Source: Pseudomonas capsici | GTDB taxonomy: Bacteria; Pseudomonadota; Gammaproteobacteria; Pseudomonadales; Pseudomonadaceae | Direction: 5' to 3' | Length of the DNA stretch: 64,000 nt | Assembly (NCBI RefSeq): GCF_017165765.1 | Contig: NZ_JAFGZD010000023.1 | Coordinates: 1-64,000 of the forward strand | In this document: in pieces, positions 54,008-63,518 of the stretch | How positions within the stretch are numbered: position 1 is the stretch's first letter | How the letters are laid out: every line of letters starts with the position of its first letter | Translations under genes and position numbers: made by a program | Notes under the pieces: generated by a model | Database searches by the model: none | Told to the model about the DNA's origin: nothing | The model's input: the letters and a program-made list of their open reading frames with translations, nothing else

Positions 54008-54388
54008 CTAGGCAACCTGTACCGGTATGGCATTACTGGTATGGCTAAGTTCATTGCCCGATGCCATATAAAGCATGCGTGGCTTGAAATCGACCAGCTC
54101 GGCGTCGGAGTACTGAGCATAGGCGCAGATGATCACACGGTCGCCGACTTTCGCTTTGTGAGCCGCAGCGCCGTTGACCGAAATCATGCGCGAGCCTTCT
54201 TCACCCCGGATGGCGTAGGTGGTGAAGCGCTCGCCGTTATCGATGTTGTAGATCTGGATCTGCTCGTACTCGCGGATGCCGGACAGGTCCAGCCACTCGC
54301 CATCGATGGCGCATGAGCCTTCGTAGTCGAGCACGGCGTGAGTGACTTCTGCACGGTGCAGTTTGGCTTTGAGCATCACGGTGTGCAT
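54008..54388 (-). CDS. panD: aspartate 1-decarboxylase (pyruvoyl enzyme)
   Basis: A 126-residue proenzyme making beta-alanine for pantothenate. Self-cleavage between Gly24 and Ser25 (DYEGSCAID) would form the pyruvoyl cofactor. Other hallmarks are NIDNGERFTTYAIRGEEGS and GAAAHKAKVGDRVIICAYAQ. It starts 7 bases after panC in a panB-panC-panD operon. Confidence 0.99.
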   Translation of the reverse strand: MHTVMLKAKLHRAEVTHAVLDYEGSCAIDGEWLDLSGIREYEQIQIYNIDNGERFTTYAIRGEEGSRMISVNGAAAHKAKVGDRVIICAYAQYSDAELVDFKPRMLYMASGNELSHTSNAIPVQVA

Positions 54389-54395
54389 CTTGTTG

Positions 54396-55244
54396 TTATT
54401 CCTTGGTCAGGTGCAGATTGTCGATCAGGCGGGTCTTGCCCAGAAAGGCGGCAACCAGAATGACCAGATCACGGTCTTCTTCGGTCGCAGGTCGCAGGCT
54501 GGTGGCTTCGCGCACTTCCAGATAGTCGATACGGAATCCTTCGGCTTCCAGGGTTCTCTTGCCGATGTCGATCAGGCTGTTGATCGCTTCGTTGCAGCGA
54601 ATGCCATCGGCCACGGTACTGAGCACACGATACAGAACAGGTGCCTTGGCGCGCTCTTCTGTGCTCAGGTAGCCATTGCGCGACGACAGGGCCAGGCCAT
54701 CGGCGGCGCGAACGGTCGGTTCGCCAATGATCTGGATCGGCATGTTCAGATCCCGGACCAGTGCCCGGATCACTGCCAGTTGCTGAAAGTCTTTTTCGCC
54801 AAACACGGCCAGATCGGGCTGCACCATGTTGAACAGCTTGCTGACCACGGTGGCAACGCCATCGAAATGGCCGGGACGGCTGGCACCGCACAGCCCTTCG
54901 GACAGGTGTGGAACGCTGACCAGTGTCTGGTCGGCCATGCCGTGTGGGTACATTTCTTCCACGCTGGGCGTGAATAGCAGGTTGCAACCGGCTTCGAGCA
55001 GTTTTTCCTTGTCGGCATCCAGGGTACGCGGGTAGCTCGCCAGGTCTTCGTTGGGGCCGAACTGCAGCGGGTTGACGAAAATGGTGGCGACCACGAAGTC
55101 CGCCCGCTGGCTCGCCCGGGTAACCAGTGCGGCATGGCCGCTGTGCAGGTTGCCCATCGTGGGCGTCAGGGCAATCCGTTTACCTTCGCTACGGGCGCGA
55201 GCGACGGCGGCGCGCAGGTCCAGTACGGTTTTTACTGTGTTCAT
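54396..55244 (-). CDS. panC: pantoate-beta-alanine ligase
   Basis: A 282-residue enzyme joining pantoate and beta-alanine with ATP. The HIGH-like motif is PTMGNLHSGHAALV (about 29-42), and FGEKDFQQLAVIRALVRDLN and the KMSKS-like region LSSRNGYLS follow. Its ATG overlaps the panB stop by four bases, so translation is coupled. Confidence 0.98.
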   Translation of the reverse strand: MNTVKTVLDLRAAVARARSEGKRIALTPTMGNLHSGHAALVTRASQRADFVVATIFVNPLQFGPNEDLASYPRTLDADKEKLLEAGCNLLFTPSVEEMYPHGMADQTLVSVPHLSEGLCGASRPGHFDGVATVVSKLFNMVQPDLAVFGEKDFQQLAVIRALVRDLNMPIQIIGEPTVRAADGLALSSRNGYLSTEERAKAPVLYRVLSTVADGIRCNEAINSLIDIGKRTLEAEGFRIDYLEVREATSLRPATEEDRDLVILVAAFLGKTRLIDNLHLTKE

Positions 55245-56041
55245 GCCGAGAATCCGTGTTCAGTTGCCGGGAAGCTGACGTTTTTGACTGCGCTGACGTA
55301 GGCCTGGATGGCCGACTGAATATCAGGCTGGCCGACCATGAAGTTCTTGACGAACTTGGGTACGCGCCCGCTGATGGAGAGGCCGAGCATGTCATGCAGC
55401 ACCAGCACCTGACCGTCGGTGGCGCTGCCGGCACCGATACCGATGACCGGGACTTTCACCGCCTGGGTGATTTCCTCGGCCAGCTCGCTCGGGACACATT
55501 CCAGCAGGATCATGGCGGCGCCGGCCTGTTCCAGAGTAATGGCGTCGGCACGCATCTGGCGGGCCTGTGCTTCCAGACGGCCCTGAACCTTGTAGCCACC
55601 CAGCACGTTCACCGATTGTGGCGTCAGGCCCATATGGGCGCAGACTGGAATGCCGCGGTCGGCGAGCAGTCGTATCGACTCGGCCAGCCAGGCGGCACCT
55701 TCGACCTTGACCATGTGCGCACCCGCCTGCATCAGCGTGGTGCTGTTGGTGAAGGTCTGTTCGAGAGTGGCGTTGGCCATGAAAGGCAGGTCGGCCAGAA
55801 TCAGCGCGCCCTGATTGCCGCGTTTGACGCAGGCAACGTGATAGGCCATCTCGGCGGTCGTCACTGGCAAGGTGCTGTCATGGCCTTGAAGAACCATGCC
55901 CAGCGAGTCACCGACCAGCAACACTTCGACACCCGCCTGACTGGCGGTATGAGCGAAAGTCGCGTCGTAGCAGGTCAGCATGGTGATCTTCTCACCTTTG
56001 TGCTTGAGGGCCAGCAGCGACGTAACAGTTATATCAGGCAT
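55241..56041 (-). CDS. panB: 3-methyl-2-oxobutanoate hydroxymethyltransferase
   Basis: A 266-residue TIM-barrel enzyme, the first committed step to pantoate. The magnesium site lies in VLLVGDSLGMVLQGHDSTLPVT; VKVEGAAWLAESI and HMGLTPQSVNVLGGYKVQGR are characteristic. It is the promoter-proximal gene of panBCD, about 220 bases downstream of folK. Confidence 0.98.
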   Translation of the reverse strand: MPDITVTSLLALKHKGEKITMLTCYDATFAHTASQAGVEVLLVGDSLGMVLQGHDSTLPVTTAEMAYHVACVKRGNQGALILADLPFMANATLEQTFTNSTTLMQAGAHMVKVEGAAWLAESIRLLADRGIPVCAHMGLTPQSVNVLGGYKVQGRLEAQARQMRADAITLEQAGAAMILLECVPSELAEEITQAVKVPVIGIGAGSATDGQVLVLHDMLGLSISGRVPKFVKNFMVGQPDIQSAIQAYVSAVKNVSFPATEHGFSA

Positions 56042-56207
56042 CTAAAGTCTCCATCAGGCGCTGTGCACACTGCGGCGATTCATCTTGGAAAAGCAGGCAC
56101 ACCGTCGTATCGCGGTGTTTCGCAAAGGCCTGTTTCGCGCCCATTCACCAACGGGTTGGCGGCGGGAGGCCTATCTTCGTGAGGAGGGGGCATGAAGTCA
56201 ATTGCAG

Positions 56208-56257
56208 GTGTTACCCGTTTTCATCATCGGTTACAGATGCGTAGTAACGGGTGACAC
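56208..56257. repeat. inverted repeat between folK and panB
   Basis: GTGTTACCCGTT and AACGGGTGACAC are near-perfect arms around 26 bases, just after the folK stop. No T run follows on either strand, so it is not a standard terminator. Confidence 0.5.
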
Positions 56258-56264
56258 GTCAGGG

Positions 56265-56768
56265 TTACGCCTGAGCGGACAAACGCTCCAGACCTTCGAA
56301 TGGGCAAGCGGCCAGTAACTGCTCCAGCGTGCGCCCGTCTGCCAGATCCAGGCGAGGAGCGAGCTCTGCCAGAGGGTAGAGGACGAAAGGGCGCGCCTGC
56401 ATATGGTAGTGCGGCACTTTCAGGCGTGGCTCGTCGATCAGGCGCTCGCCGAACAACAGAATATCCAGGTCCAGAGTGCGCGGGCCCCAGCGTTCATGAC
56501 GCTCGCGGCCCTGATCCTGTTCGATGCCTTGCAAGGCATCGAGCAGTTCCAGCGGAGCCAGCGCAGTGTCCAGCGCTGCAACAGCATTGGTATAGCGGGG
56601 CTGGCCGGGCAGCAGGGAGTCGCTGACATAAAAGGATGAAACACCTGACAGCTGGCTCTGCGGCAGTTGCGCCAACGCATCCAGAGCATGACGCAACTGC
56701 TCTGCCGGGTCGGCAAGGTTGCTGCCCAGGCCTATGTAGACGCGTTCGCGGCCCGACACCTCACTCAC
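56265..56768 (-). CDS. folK: 2-amino-4-hydroxy-6-hydroxymethyldihydropteridine pyrophosphokinase
   Basis: A pyrophosphokinase preparing the pterin substrate of FolP. Hallmarks: VYIGLGSNLADPAEQLRHAL at the start and the HPPK signature RWGPRTLDLDILLFG. I favour the GTG at 56768 (167 residues), 8 bases after GAGG and overlapping the pcnB stop; an ATG at 56786 would add six residues. It follows pcnB, as in other gammaproteobacteria. Confidence 0.95.
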   Translation of the reverse strand: MSEVSGRERVYIGLGSNLADPAEQLRHALDALAQLPQSQLSGVSSFYVSDSLLPGQPRYTNAVAALDTALAPLELLDALQGIEQDQGRERHERWGPRTLDLDILLFGERLIDEPRLKVPHYHMQARPFVLYPLAELAPRLDLADGRTLEQLLAACPFEGLERLSAQA

Positions 56769-58161
56769 CGCCAGCCGCCTCGGCATCTCGCTTGCGCTTG
56801 GCGCCGCTGCTGCGACGACGCTTGCGAGGGCCAGTACCCGTGGCTTCGGGCTTGTTGCTCAAATCGCGAATCATGTCGCGGCGCTGGCTGTCGTTACTGT
56901 CCTGGTAATCGGTCCACCACTCGCCCAGACCGTCGGTCTGCTCGCCAGCGGTTTCACGCAGCAGCAGGAAGTCGTAACCGGCACGGAAGCGCGGGTTGTC
57001 GAGCAGCAGGTCGGCGCGCTTGCCGGAACGGCGCGGCAGACGCTCCTGCATGTCCCAGATCTCGCGGATCGGCATGGTGAAACGCTTGGGGATCGCGATG
57101 CGCTGGCATTGTTCGATGATCAGTTCGTGAGCGGCTTCCTGCATGGCCGCAATCGGCGGCATGCCGCGCTCCTGCAGACGCAGTACCTTGGCAGGCAAGG
57201 CTGGCCAGAGCAGGGCCGCGAACAGGAACGCCGGTGTTACCGGCTTGTTCTGCTTGATACGCAGGTCGGTATTGATCAAGGCCTGGCTGATCAGGGTGTG
57301 GGTATAGGTCGGGTTGTATTCCAGAGCCTTGGAGCTGGCCGGGAACAGTGGTTCGAACAGTTCCAGATCCACCAGCATTTCGAAGGTGAGTTCGGCGTGG
57401 CCTGACAGGAACAGCTTGAGTGTTTCTTCAAACAGGCGGGCCGACGGAATATCGCGCAGCATCGGAGCCAGCGGGCGAATCGGCAGGGTACTGTGCTTCT
57501 CGATACCGAAATCCAGCTTGGCTGCGAAACGCACGGCACGCAGCATGCGCACCGGGTCTTCCTTGTAGCGCTGCTCGGGGTCGCCAATCAGACGGATCAG
57601 GCGGTTGCGAATGTCATGTACGCCATTGGCGTAATCGAGAATCCGCTCGCTGACCGGATCGTAATACAGCGCGTTGATGGTGAAGTCCCGGCGCTGGGCA
57701 TCTTCTTCCAGCGTGCCATAGACGTTGTCACGCAGAATGCGGCCGTTTTCATTGCGCGAGGACTGGTTGCTGTCCTCTTCTTCCTCGTCCTGAGGATGAT
57801 TGGCGCGGAAGGTCGCGACCTCGATGATTTCCCGGCCAAAGTGGATATGAACCAGCTTGAAGCGGCGGCCAATGATCCGGGCGTTACGGAATTCGGCACG
57901 CACCTGTTCAGGTGTGGCGCTGGTTGCTACGTCGAAATCCTTGGGCTCGATATTGAGCAGCAGGTCGCGTACACAACCGCCGACCAGATAGGCCTGGTAG
58001 CCAGCATTTTGCAGGCGCTCGACGATATTGACCGCATGACGGCTGAACTGGCTGCGCTGCAGCGAATGCTGGCTGCTGTTGAGCACTTCAGGCGTGGTGC
58101 GCGTGTGTTGCTGCGGTTTACGCAGTGGGGAACGGAATGACTGGAACAGCTTCTTCAGCAT
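56761..58161 (-). CDS. pcnB: poly(A) polymerase I
   Basis: A 466-residue nucleotidyltransferase that adds poly(A) tails to promote RNA decay. The catalytic region is YLVGGCVRDLLLNIEPKDFDVATSATP (about 55-82), with RRDFTINALYYDP and the RNA-binding domain behind. An acidic insert (DEEEEDSNQSS) precedes the core's second part, and the C-terminus is very basic (RKRRRSSGAKRKR). The ATG at 58161 (MLKKLFQSF) is chosen. It shares the cbrAB-crcZ neighbourhood usual in Pseudomonas. Confidence 0.96.
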   Translation of the reverse strand: MLKKLFQSFRSPLRKPQQHTRTTPEVLNSSQHSLQRSQFSRHAVNIVERLQNAGYQAYLVGGCVRDLLLNIEPKDFDVATSATPEQVRAEFRNARIIGRRFKLVHIHFGREIIEVATFRANHPQDEEEEDSNQSSRNENGRILRDNVYGTLEEDAQRRDFTINALYYDPVSERILDYANGVHDIRNRLIRLIGDPEQRYKEDPVRMLRAVRFAAKLDFGIEKHSTLPIRPLAPMLRDIPSARLFEETLKLFLSGHAELTFEMLVDLELFEPLFPASSKALEYNPTYTHTLISQALINTDLRIKQNKPVTPAFLFAALLWPALPAKVLRLQERGMPPIAAMQEAAHELIIEQCQRIAIPKRFTMPIREIWDMQERLPRRSGKRADLLLDNPRFRAGYDFLLLRETAGEQTDGLGEWWTDYQDSNDSQRRDMIRDLSNKPEATGTGPRKRRRSSGAKRKRDAEAAGGE

Positions 58162-58299
58162 GGGATGCACTGTTTGAAGGAATATTCGGCCAAAATGAAG
58201 AATGGCCGCACGATGGGCGGGGATTCTAGCATTTAGTCGGGGGATGGTGTAGGACGCTGCGCATCGGGCATGAAAGGAAGGGGTGTAAAAGCTCTGGAA

Positions 58300-58662
58300 G
58301 CTACTGGGGGAGCCGAAGCTCCCCCAAAGTGCGTGCTCTTTATTTTTATTGTCTTGTCGGGCTTCTTGTTTTTGTTGAGTGCCCATTCACAGGGTTTCGC
58401 CTGTGAAATCTCCCAATCGGGAGTCAAGAGCAAACGGATTGCTTTGGTCGCTGCGTTGCAATGATCATTCGATCCAACCAGTTCAGGCGCTACCTAAGGG
58501 TAGTTTTTATTATTCTCGGCCTGGTTGCGGGGCAAGCCCCAAATACAACTCCTCTCCAAAAGAATCAGTTAGCTGCGCCTCCGCCGTCTTGTTCTTGTTA
58601 TGCGTGAGTCGATTCGTCTTATTTTTATTATGGGTGTCGTACTGCTTGTTGTTCTTCTTGTA
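58300..58662 (-). ncRNA. crcZ: CrcZ small RNA (Hfq/Crc sponge)
   Basis: The roughly 360-nt region between cbrB and pcnB is the crcZ position in Pseudomonas. On the minus strand it carries at least six clusters of AAnAAnAA motifs: 58646-58659, 58619-58626, 58589-58596, 58507-58514, 58363-58376 and 58340-58350. A sigma-54 promoter precedes it and a GC-rich UUCG hairpin (58306-58325) marks the likely 3' end. CrcZ titrates Hfq/Crc and so relieves catabolite repression under CbrAB control. The ends are inferred, and the terminator lacks a clean T run. Confidence 0.88.
58306..58325 (-). terminator. hairpin at the crcZ 3' end
   Basis: On the minus strand GGGGGAGC, TTCG, GCTCCCCC: a very stable tetraloop stem. 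Only scattered T's follow, so termination may be imperfect and read-through into pcnB is possible. Confidence 0.65.
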
Positions 58663-58672
58663 CTAAGCATAT

Positions 58673-58688
58673 AGCAGAAGGTGTGCCA
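58673..58688 (-). promoter_or_regulatory. sigma-54 promoter of crcZ
   Basis: The minus strand reads TGGCAC-ACCTT-CTGCT with exact GG-N10-GC spacing. The predicted start is near 58662, in sequence rich in CA motifs from the first bases. Confidence 0.85.
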
Positions 58689-58748
58689 ACTTTTCAGAAC
58701 CCAGTAAAACCGGGGCTTTTCGGGCATCCGGCTTTTTGGTCGGGCACA

Positions 58749-58784
58749 AAAAAGCCGGGCTTCGTTACCGTAAGACCCGGCTTT
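58749..58784 (-). terminator. cbrB terminator
   Basis: AAAAGCCGGG and CCCGGCTTTT flank a 13-base loop that itself contains GTTAC/GTAA. The T run on the minus strand lies upstream of the crcZ promoter, so it separates cbrB from crcZ. Confidence 0.8.
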
Positions 58785-58811
58785 TGTTACGGCTGATGTT
58801 CGAAGGTAACA
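58785..58811. promoter_or_regulatory. putative CbrB binding site
   Basis: TGTTAC-N15-GTAACA is an inverted pair about 100 bases upstream of the crcZ -24 element, the expected enhancer distance. A further GTTAAC follows at 58817-58822. CbrB is reported to bind TGTTAC/GTAACA repeats upstream of crcZ. Confidence 0.75.
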
Positions 58812-58851
58812 GTTTTGTTAACTGACCTGCGCACCCCGACGCAGAGCCTTC

Positions 58852-60279
<1,428 letters not shown>

Positions 60280-60301
60280 CGATTCAGTTCTCTCGACGGT
60301 C

Positions 60302-63250
60302 TCAGTTCACGGCGGACGTCGCTTCGACATGGCGCGGCAAGGTTATCCTGATACGGGTTCCTCGCTGCTGCTCGGGGTCAGCCGGGCTGTCGATGGTGAT
60401 TTGTCCATAATGCTCTTCAACGATGGAATAGACCAGCGCGAGACCTAGCCCGGTTCCTTCTCCCGGCTCCTTGGTCGTGAAGAATGGTTCAAACAATCGG
60501 TCCATGATTGCCTTCGAAATTCCACTGCCTTCGTCTTCGACGATCAGATCCACAGTATGTTCGGATGCTTCGCTCTTGACCCTCACCGCGCTGCCGGACG
60601 GCGAGGCATCACGGGCGTTGGAGAGCAGATTGATCAAGACCTGCGCCAGCCGCTGAGGATCGCCATCGACCTTGTGCTGCGGATTGCACAGATTATAGAA
60701 ATGCACTTCGAAGTTGCGACGGTTGAGCGCCAGCAGACCAATGGCATCCTGAGCGACTTCGGCCAGACAGACGGCTTCGTCGTTATGCTGGTGAGCGCCG
60801 GCGTGGGCGAAGCTCATCAAGGATTGCACGATGCGCGAGACGCGTTTGGTCTGTTCGAGGATCTGGCTGCTGATCTCCCTGATCTCGCCATCTTCCTCGC
60901 GCTCTTCGCGCAGGTTCTGTGCAAGGCAGGCGATACCGGTGATGGGGTTGCCGATTTCATGAGCCACACCGGCCGCCAGACGACCGATACTGGCCAGCCG
61001 TTCCGAATGGACCAGCTTGTCTTCCAGCATCTGGGTTTCGGTCAGGTCTTCGACCAGCACCACCAGACCGCTGCTGCCGGGGGCCAGCGGTTCATCGATG
61101 GCGGCCTTGTGCAGGTTGAGCCAACGGGTCTGTCCGTCCAGGGCGAGCTTCTGTTTGTGCAAGTGCTCGTCCGGCACATTGATGAAACCCGTCAGCAGGC
61201 CTTTCCAGGGTTCGCTGATGGTTTCCAGGCGCGAGCCGACTACCCGCTGGGCGACGATACCGGTCAGTTCTTCCATGGCCCGGTTCCACATCAGGATTTC
61301 CTGATCCTTGGCCAGCGAGCATACCCCCATGGGCAGCTCCTGAAGAGTCTGGCGGTGGTAACGGCGCAAGGCGTCGAGTTCGGCGGCAAGGCCGGTCAGG
61401 CGCGAGTGATAGTCTTCGAGACGGCTCTCGATGAAGTGAATGTCTTCGGTGACGTATTTCTCGCTGCCGGACTTGTAGGGCAGGAAGGTTTCCACCATGT
61501 CCTGGGCGACGCTGGGGCCCATCAGGCCGGACAGGTTGGCTTCGATCCGGTCACGCAGGCGGCGCAGGGCATAAGGGCGGCGCTCGTCGAACGGCAGATA
61601 CAGATCGCGCAGCGCCTGTTCGACTTCCTTCTGCGCAGCCTTGGCACCCAGCGGCTTGGCCAGTTGCGTGGCAAATTCCTGGGGCGACACTGCATAGAGT
61701 TCGCGGCGCTGCGGGCGACGCACATTGTCGACGGCACAGGCCTCGGCGGCACTGACCTCCTCCGGGCTTGCATTGGTGAACAGCGAGATCAGGGTGAACA
61801 ACAGCACGTTGGCGGCCAGCGACGCGATAGCCGCCATGTGCCAACTGGTGTCGTCCAGCACGTAGATCATGTTCAGCAGCGGAATATAGAAACCCTGCAG
61901 GTTGCCGATCAGCGGTAACAGCATGCCCACGATCCAGACCACGGTCCCGGCCAGCAGGCCGGCAATGAAGCCGCGTCGGTTGGCGGTCGGCCAATACAGC
62001 ACCGACAGTACGCCGGGCAGGAATTGCAGGGTTGCGACGAAGGCAACGATGCCCAGGTTGGCCAGATCCTGCTGTGCGCCGAGCATCAGGTAGAAGCAGT
62101 AGCCCGCTGTGATGATTGCCACGATCAGGCCGCGACGTGTCCATTTCAGCCAGCGATAGATATTGCCCTCTGCCGGTGGCTGATAGAGCGGCAGCACCAG
62201 ATGGTTGAGGGCCATGCCCGACAGCGCCAGAGTGGTGACGATGATCAGCCCGCTGGAAGCTGCGAGCCCGCCCACATAAGCCATCAGCGCCAGCGGTTTG
62301 CTGTTGGCGGCGATGCCGATCCCCAGGGTGAAATATTCAGGGCTGGTGGTGGCGCCCAGCTTGAGGCCCGCCCACAGAATAAGAGGCACTGCGAGGCTGA
62401 TCAGCAGCAGGAACAGCGGCAGGCCCCAACTGGCGCTGACCAGCGCACGCGGATTGAGGTTTTCGGTAAAGGTCATGTGATACATGTGCGGCATCACGAT
62501 GGCCGAGGCGAAAAACACCAGCAGCAAGGTGCGCCATGGGCCTTCCTGCAAGGGCGTATGCAGCGAGGCCAGAGCGGTCTGGTTCTGCAGCAGCCAGAGT
62601 TCCAGATGCTGTGGACCGTCGAATACGCCATACAGGGCATACAGGCCGATGCCGCCCAGGGCGATCAGTTTGATCAGCGATTCGAACGCGACGGCGAATA
62701 CCAGACCTTCATGCTTTTCCCGGGTCGCGATATGCCGTGAGCCAAAGAAGATGGTGAAGAGTGTGATCAGCGCGCAGAAGGCTACGGCGACCCGGTCCTG
62801 TACCGGTTCGCGGGTCAGGATGCTGATGGAGTCGGCCACGGCCTGAATCTGCAACGCCAAGAGCGGCAGCACGCCAATGAGCATGAAAACCGTGGTCAGC
62901 GCGCCCGCCCAGGTACTTCTGAAACGGAAGGCAAACAGGTCGGCCAGGGATGAAAGCTGGTAGGTGCGGGTGATCTTGAGAATGGGATAAAGCAGTACCG
63001 GCGCCAGCAGAAAAGCCCCGGAAACCCCGAGATAACTGGACAGGAAGCCATAACCATACTGATAGGCCAGGCCGACCGAGCCATAGAAGGCCCAGGCACT
63101 GGCATACACGCCCAGCGACAGGGTATAGGTCAGTGGGTGACGAATGATCCAGCGTGGAATGACTCCACGTTCACTGATCCACGCAACGCCGAACAGGAAC
63201 AGCAGATACCCGGCGCTGACCAGCAGCATCTGCGTCAGGCTAAAGCTCAT
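60302..63250 (-). CDS. cbrA: sensor kinase CbrA with transporter-like domain
   Basis: A 982-residue hybrid. The first 500 residues resemble sodium/solute symporters (about 13 helices, with WAFYGSVGLAYQYGYGFLSSYLGVSG). A linker, a PAS domain and HisKA follow, with the phospho-His near 765 in VAHEIGNPITGI, then HATPase (NLLSNARDAS, VEDEGSGIS, GEGTGLGLALVYSI). CbrA may both transport histidine and sense nutritional state. Two starts are possible: ATG 63256, with GAG touching it, or ATG 63250, six bases from GCGAG. I prefer 63250. It overlaps cbrX. Confidence 0.96.
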   Translation of the reverse strand: MSFSLTQMLLVSAGYLLFLFGVAWISERGVIPRWIIRHPLTYTLSLGVYASAWAFYGSVGLAYQYGYGFLSSYLGVSGAFLLAPVLLYPILKITRTYQLSSLADLFAFRFRSTWAGALTTVFMLIGVLPLLALQIQAVADSISILTREPVQDRVAVAFCALITLFTIFFGSRHIATREKHEGLVFAVAFESLIKLIALGGIGLYALYGVFDGPQHLELWLLQNQTALASLHTPLQEGPWRTLLLVFFASAIVMPHMYHMTFTENLNPRALVSASWGLPLFLLLISLAVPLILWAGLKLGATTSPEYFTLGIGIAANSKPLALMAYVGGLAASSGLIIVTTLALSGMALNHLVLPLYQPPAEGNIYRWLKWTRRGLIVAIITAGYCFYLMLGAQQDLANLGIVAFVATLQFLPGVLSVLYWPTANRRGFIAGLLAGTVVWIVGMLLPLIGNLQGFYIPLLNMIYVLDDTSWHMAAIASLAANVLLFTLISLFTNASPEEVSAAEACAVDNVRRPQRRELYAVSPQEFATQLAKPLGAKAAQKEVEQALRDLYLPFDERRPYALRRLRDRIEANLSGLMGPSVAQDMVETFLPYKSGSEKYVTEDIHFIESRLEDYHSRLTGLAAELDALRRYHRQTLQELPMGVCSLAKDQEILMWNRAMEELTGIVAQRVVGSRLETISEPWKGLLTGFINVPDEHLHKQKLALDGQTRWLNLHKAAIDEPLAPGSSGLVVLVEDLTETQMLEDKLVHSERLASIGRLAAGVAHEIGNPITGIACLAQNLREEREEDGEIREISSQILEQTKRVSRIVQSLMSFAHAGAHQHNDEAVCLAEVAQDAIGLLALNRRNFEVHFYNLCNPQHKVDGDPQRLAQVLINLLSNARDASPSGSAVRVKSEASEHTVDLIVEDEGSGISKAIMDRLFEPFFTTKEPGEGTGLGLALVYSIVEEHYGQITIDSPADPEQQRGTRIRITLPRHVEATSAVN

Positions 63251-63416
63251 CGGCATCTCGCTGGCTCTGAAGAATGAAGGTCACCACGATCAGGATCAGC
63301 CACAGCATATAAGGGCGATACCAGGCACCTGTTGCATCGATCCACCAGTCCATGATGGCCGGGGAGAAGAGGTAGATGCCTACCACCAGAAGCAAGACCA
63401 GGCGGTAAATATACAT
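63240..63416 (-). CDS. cbrX: small membrane protein CbrX upstream of cbrA
   Basis: A 58-residue protein with two predicted membrane helices (about 3-23, RLVLLLVVGIYLFSPAI, and 33-50, PYMLWLILIVVTFILQ). The ATG at 63416 follows AAGGAGA closely. Its last codons overlap the cbrA start, so cbrA translation is probably coupled to it, as reported for cbrX in P. putida. The longer frame upstream lacks a ribosome binding site. Confidence 0.85.
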   Translation of the reverse strand: MYIYRLVLLLVVGIYLFSPAIMDWWIDATGAWYRPYMLWLILIVVTFILQSQRDADEL

Positions 63417-63518
63417 ACGGTCTCCTTCGTTCCTGAGGGTGATGAGGTGCGGCATGGTAACGGATGCCGTACAACCTGCAAGTGTACTTATGTACGAGTT
63501 TTACGCGACCGCTCTAGC

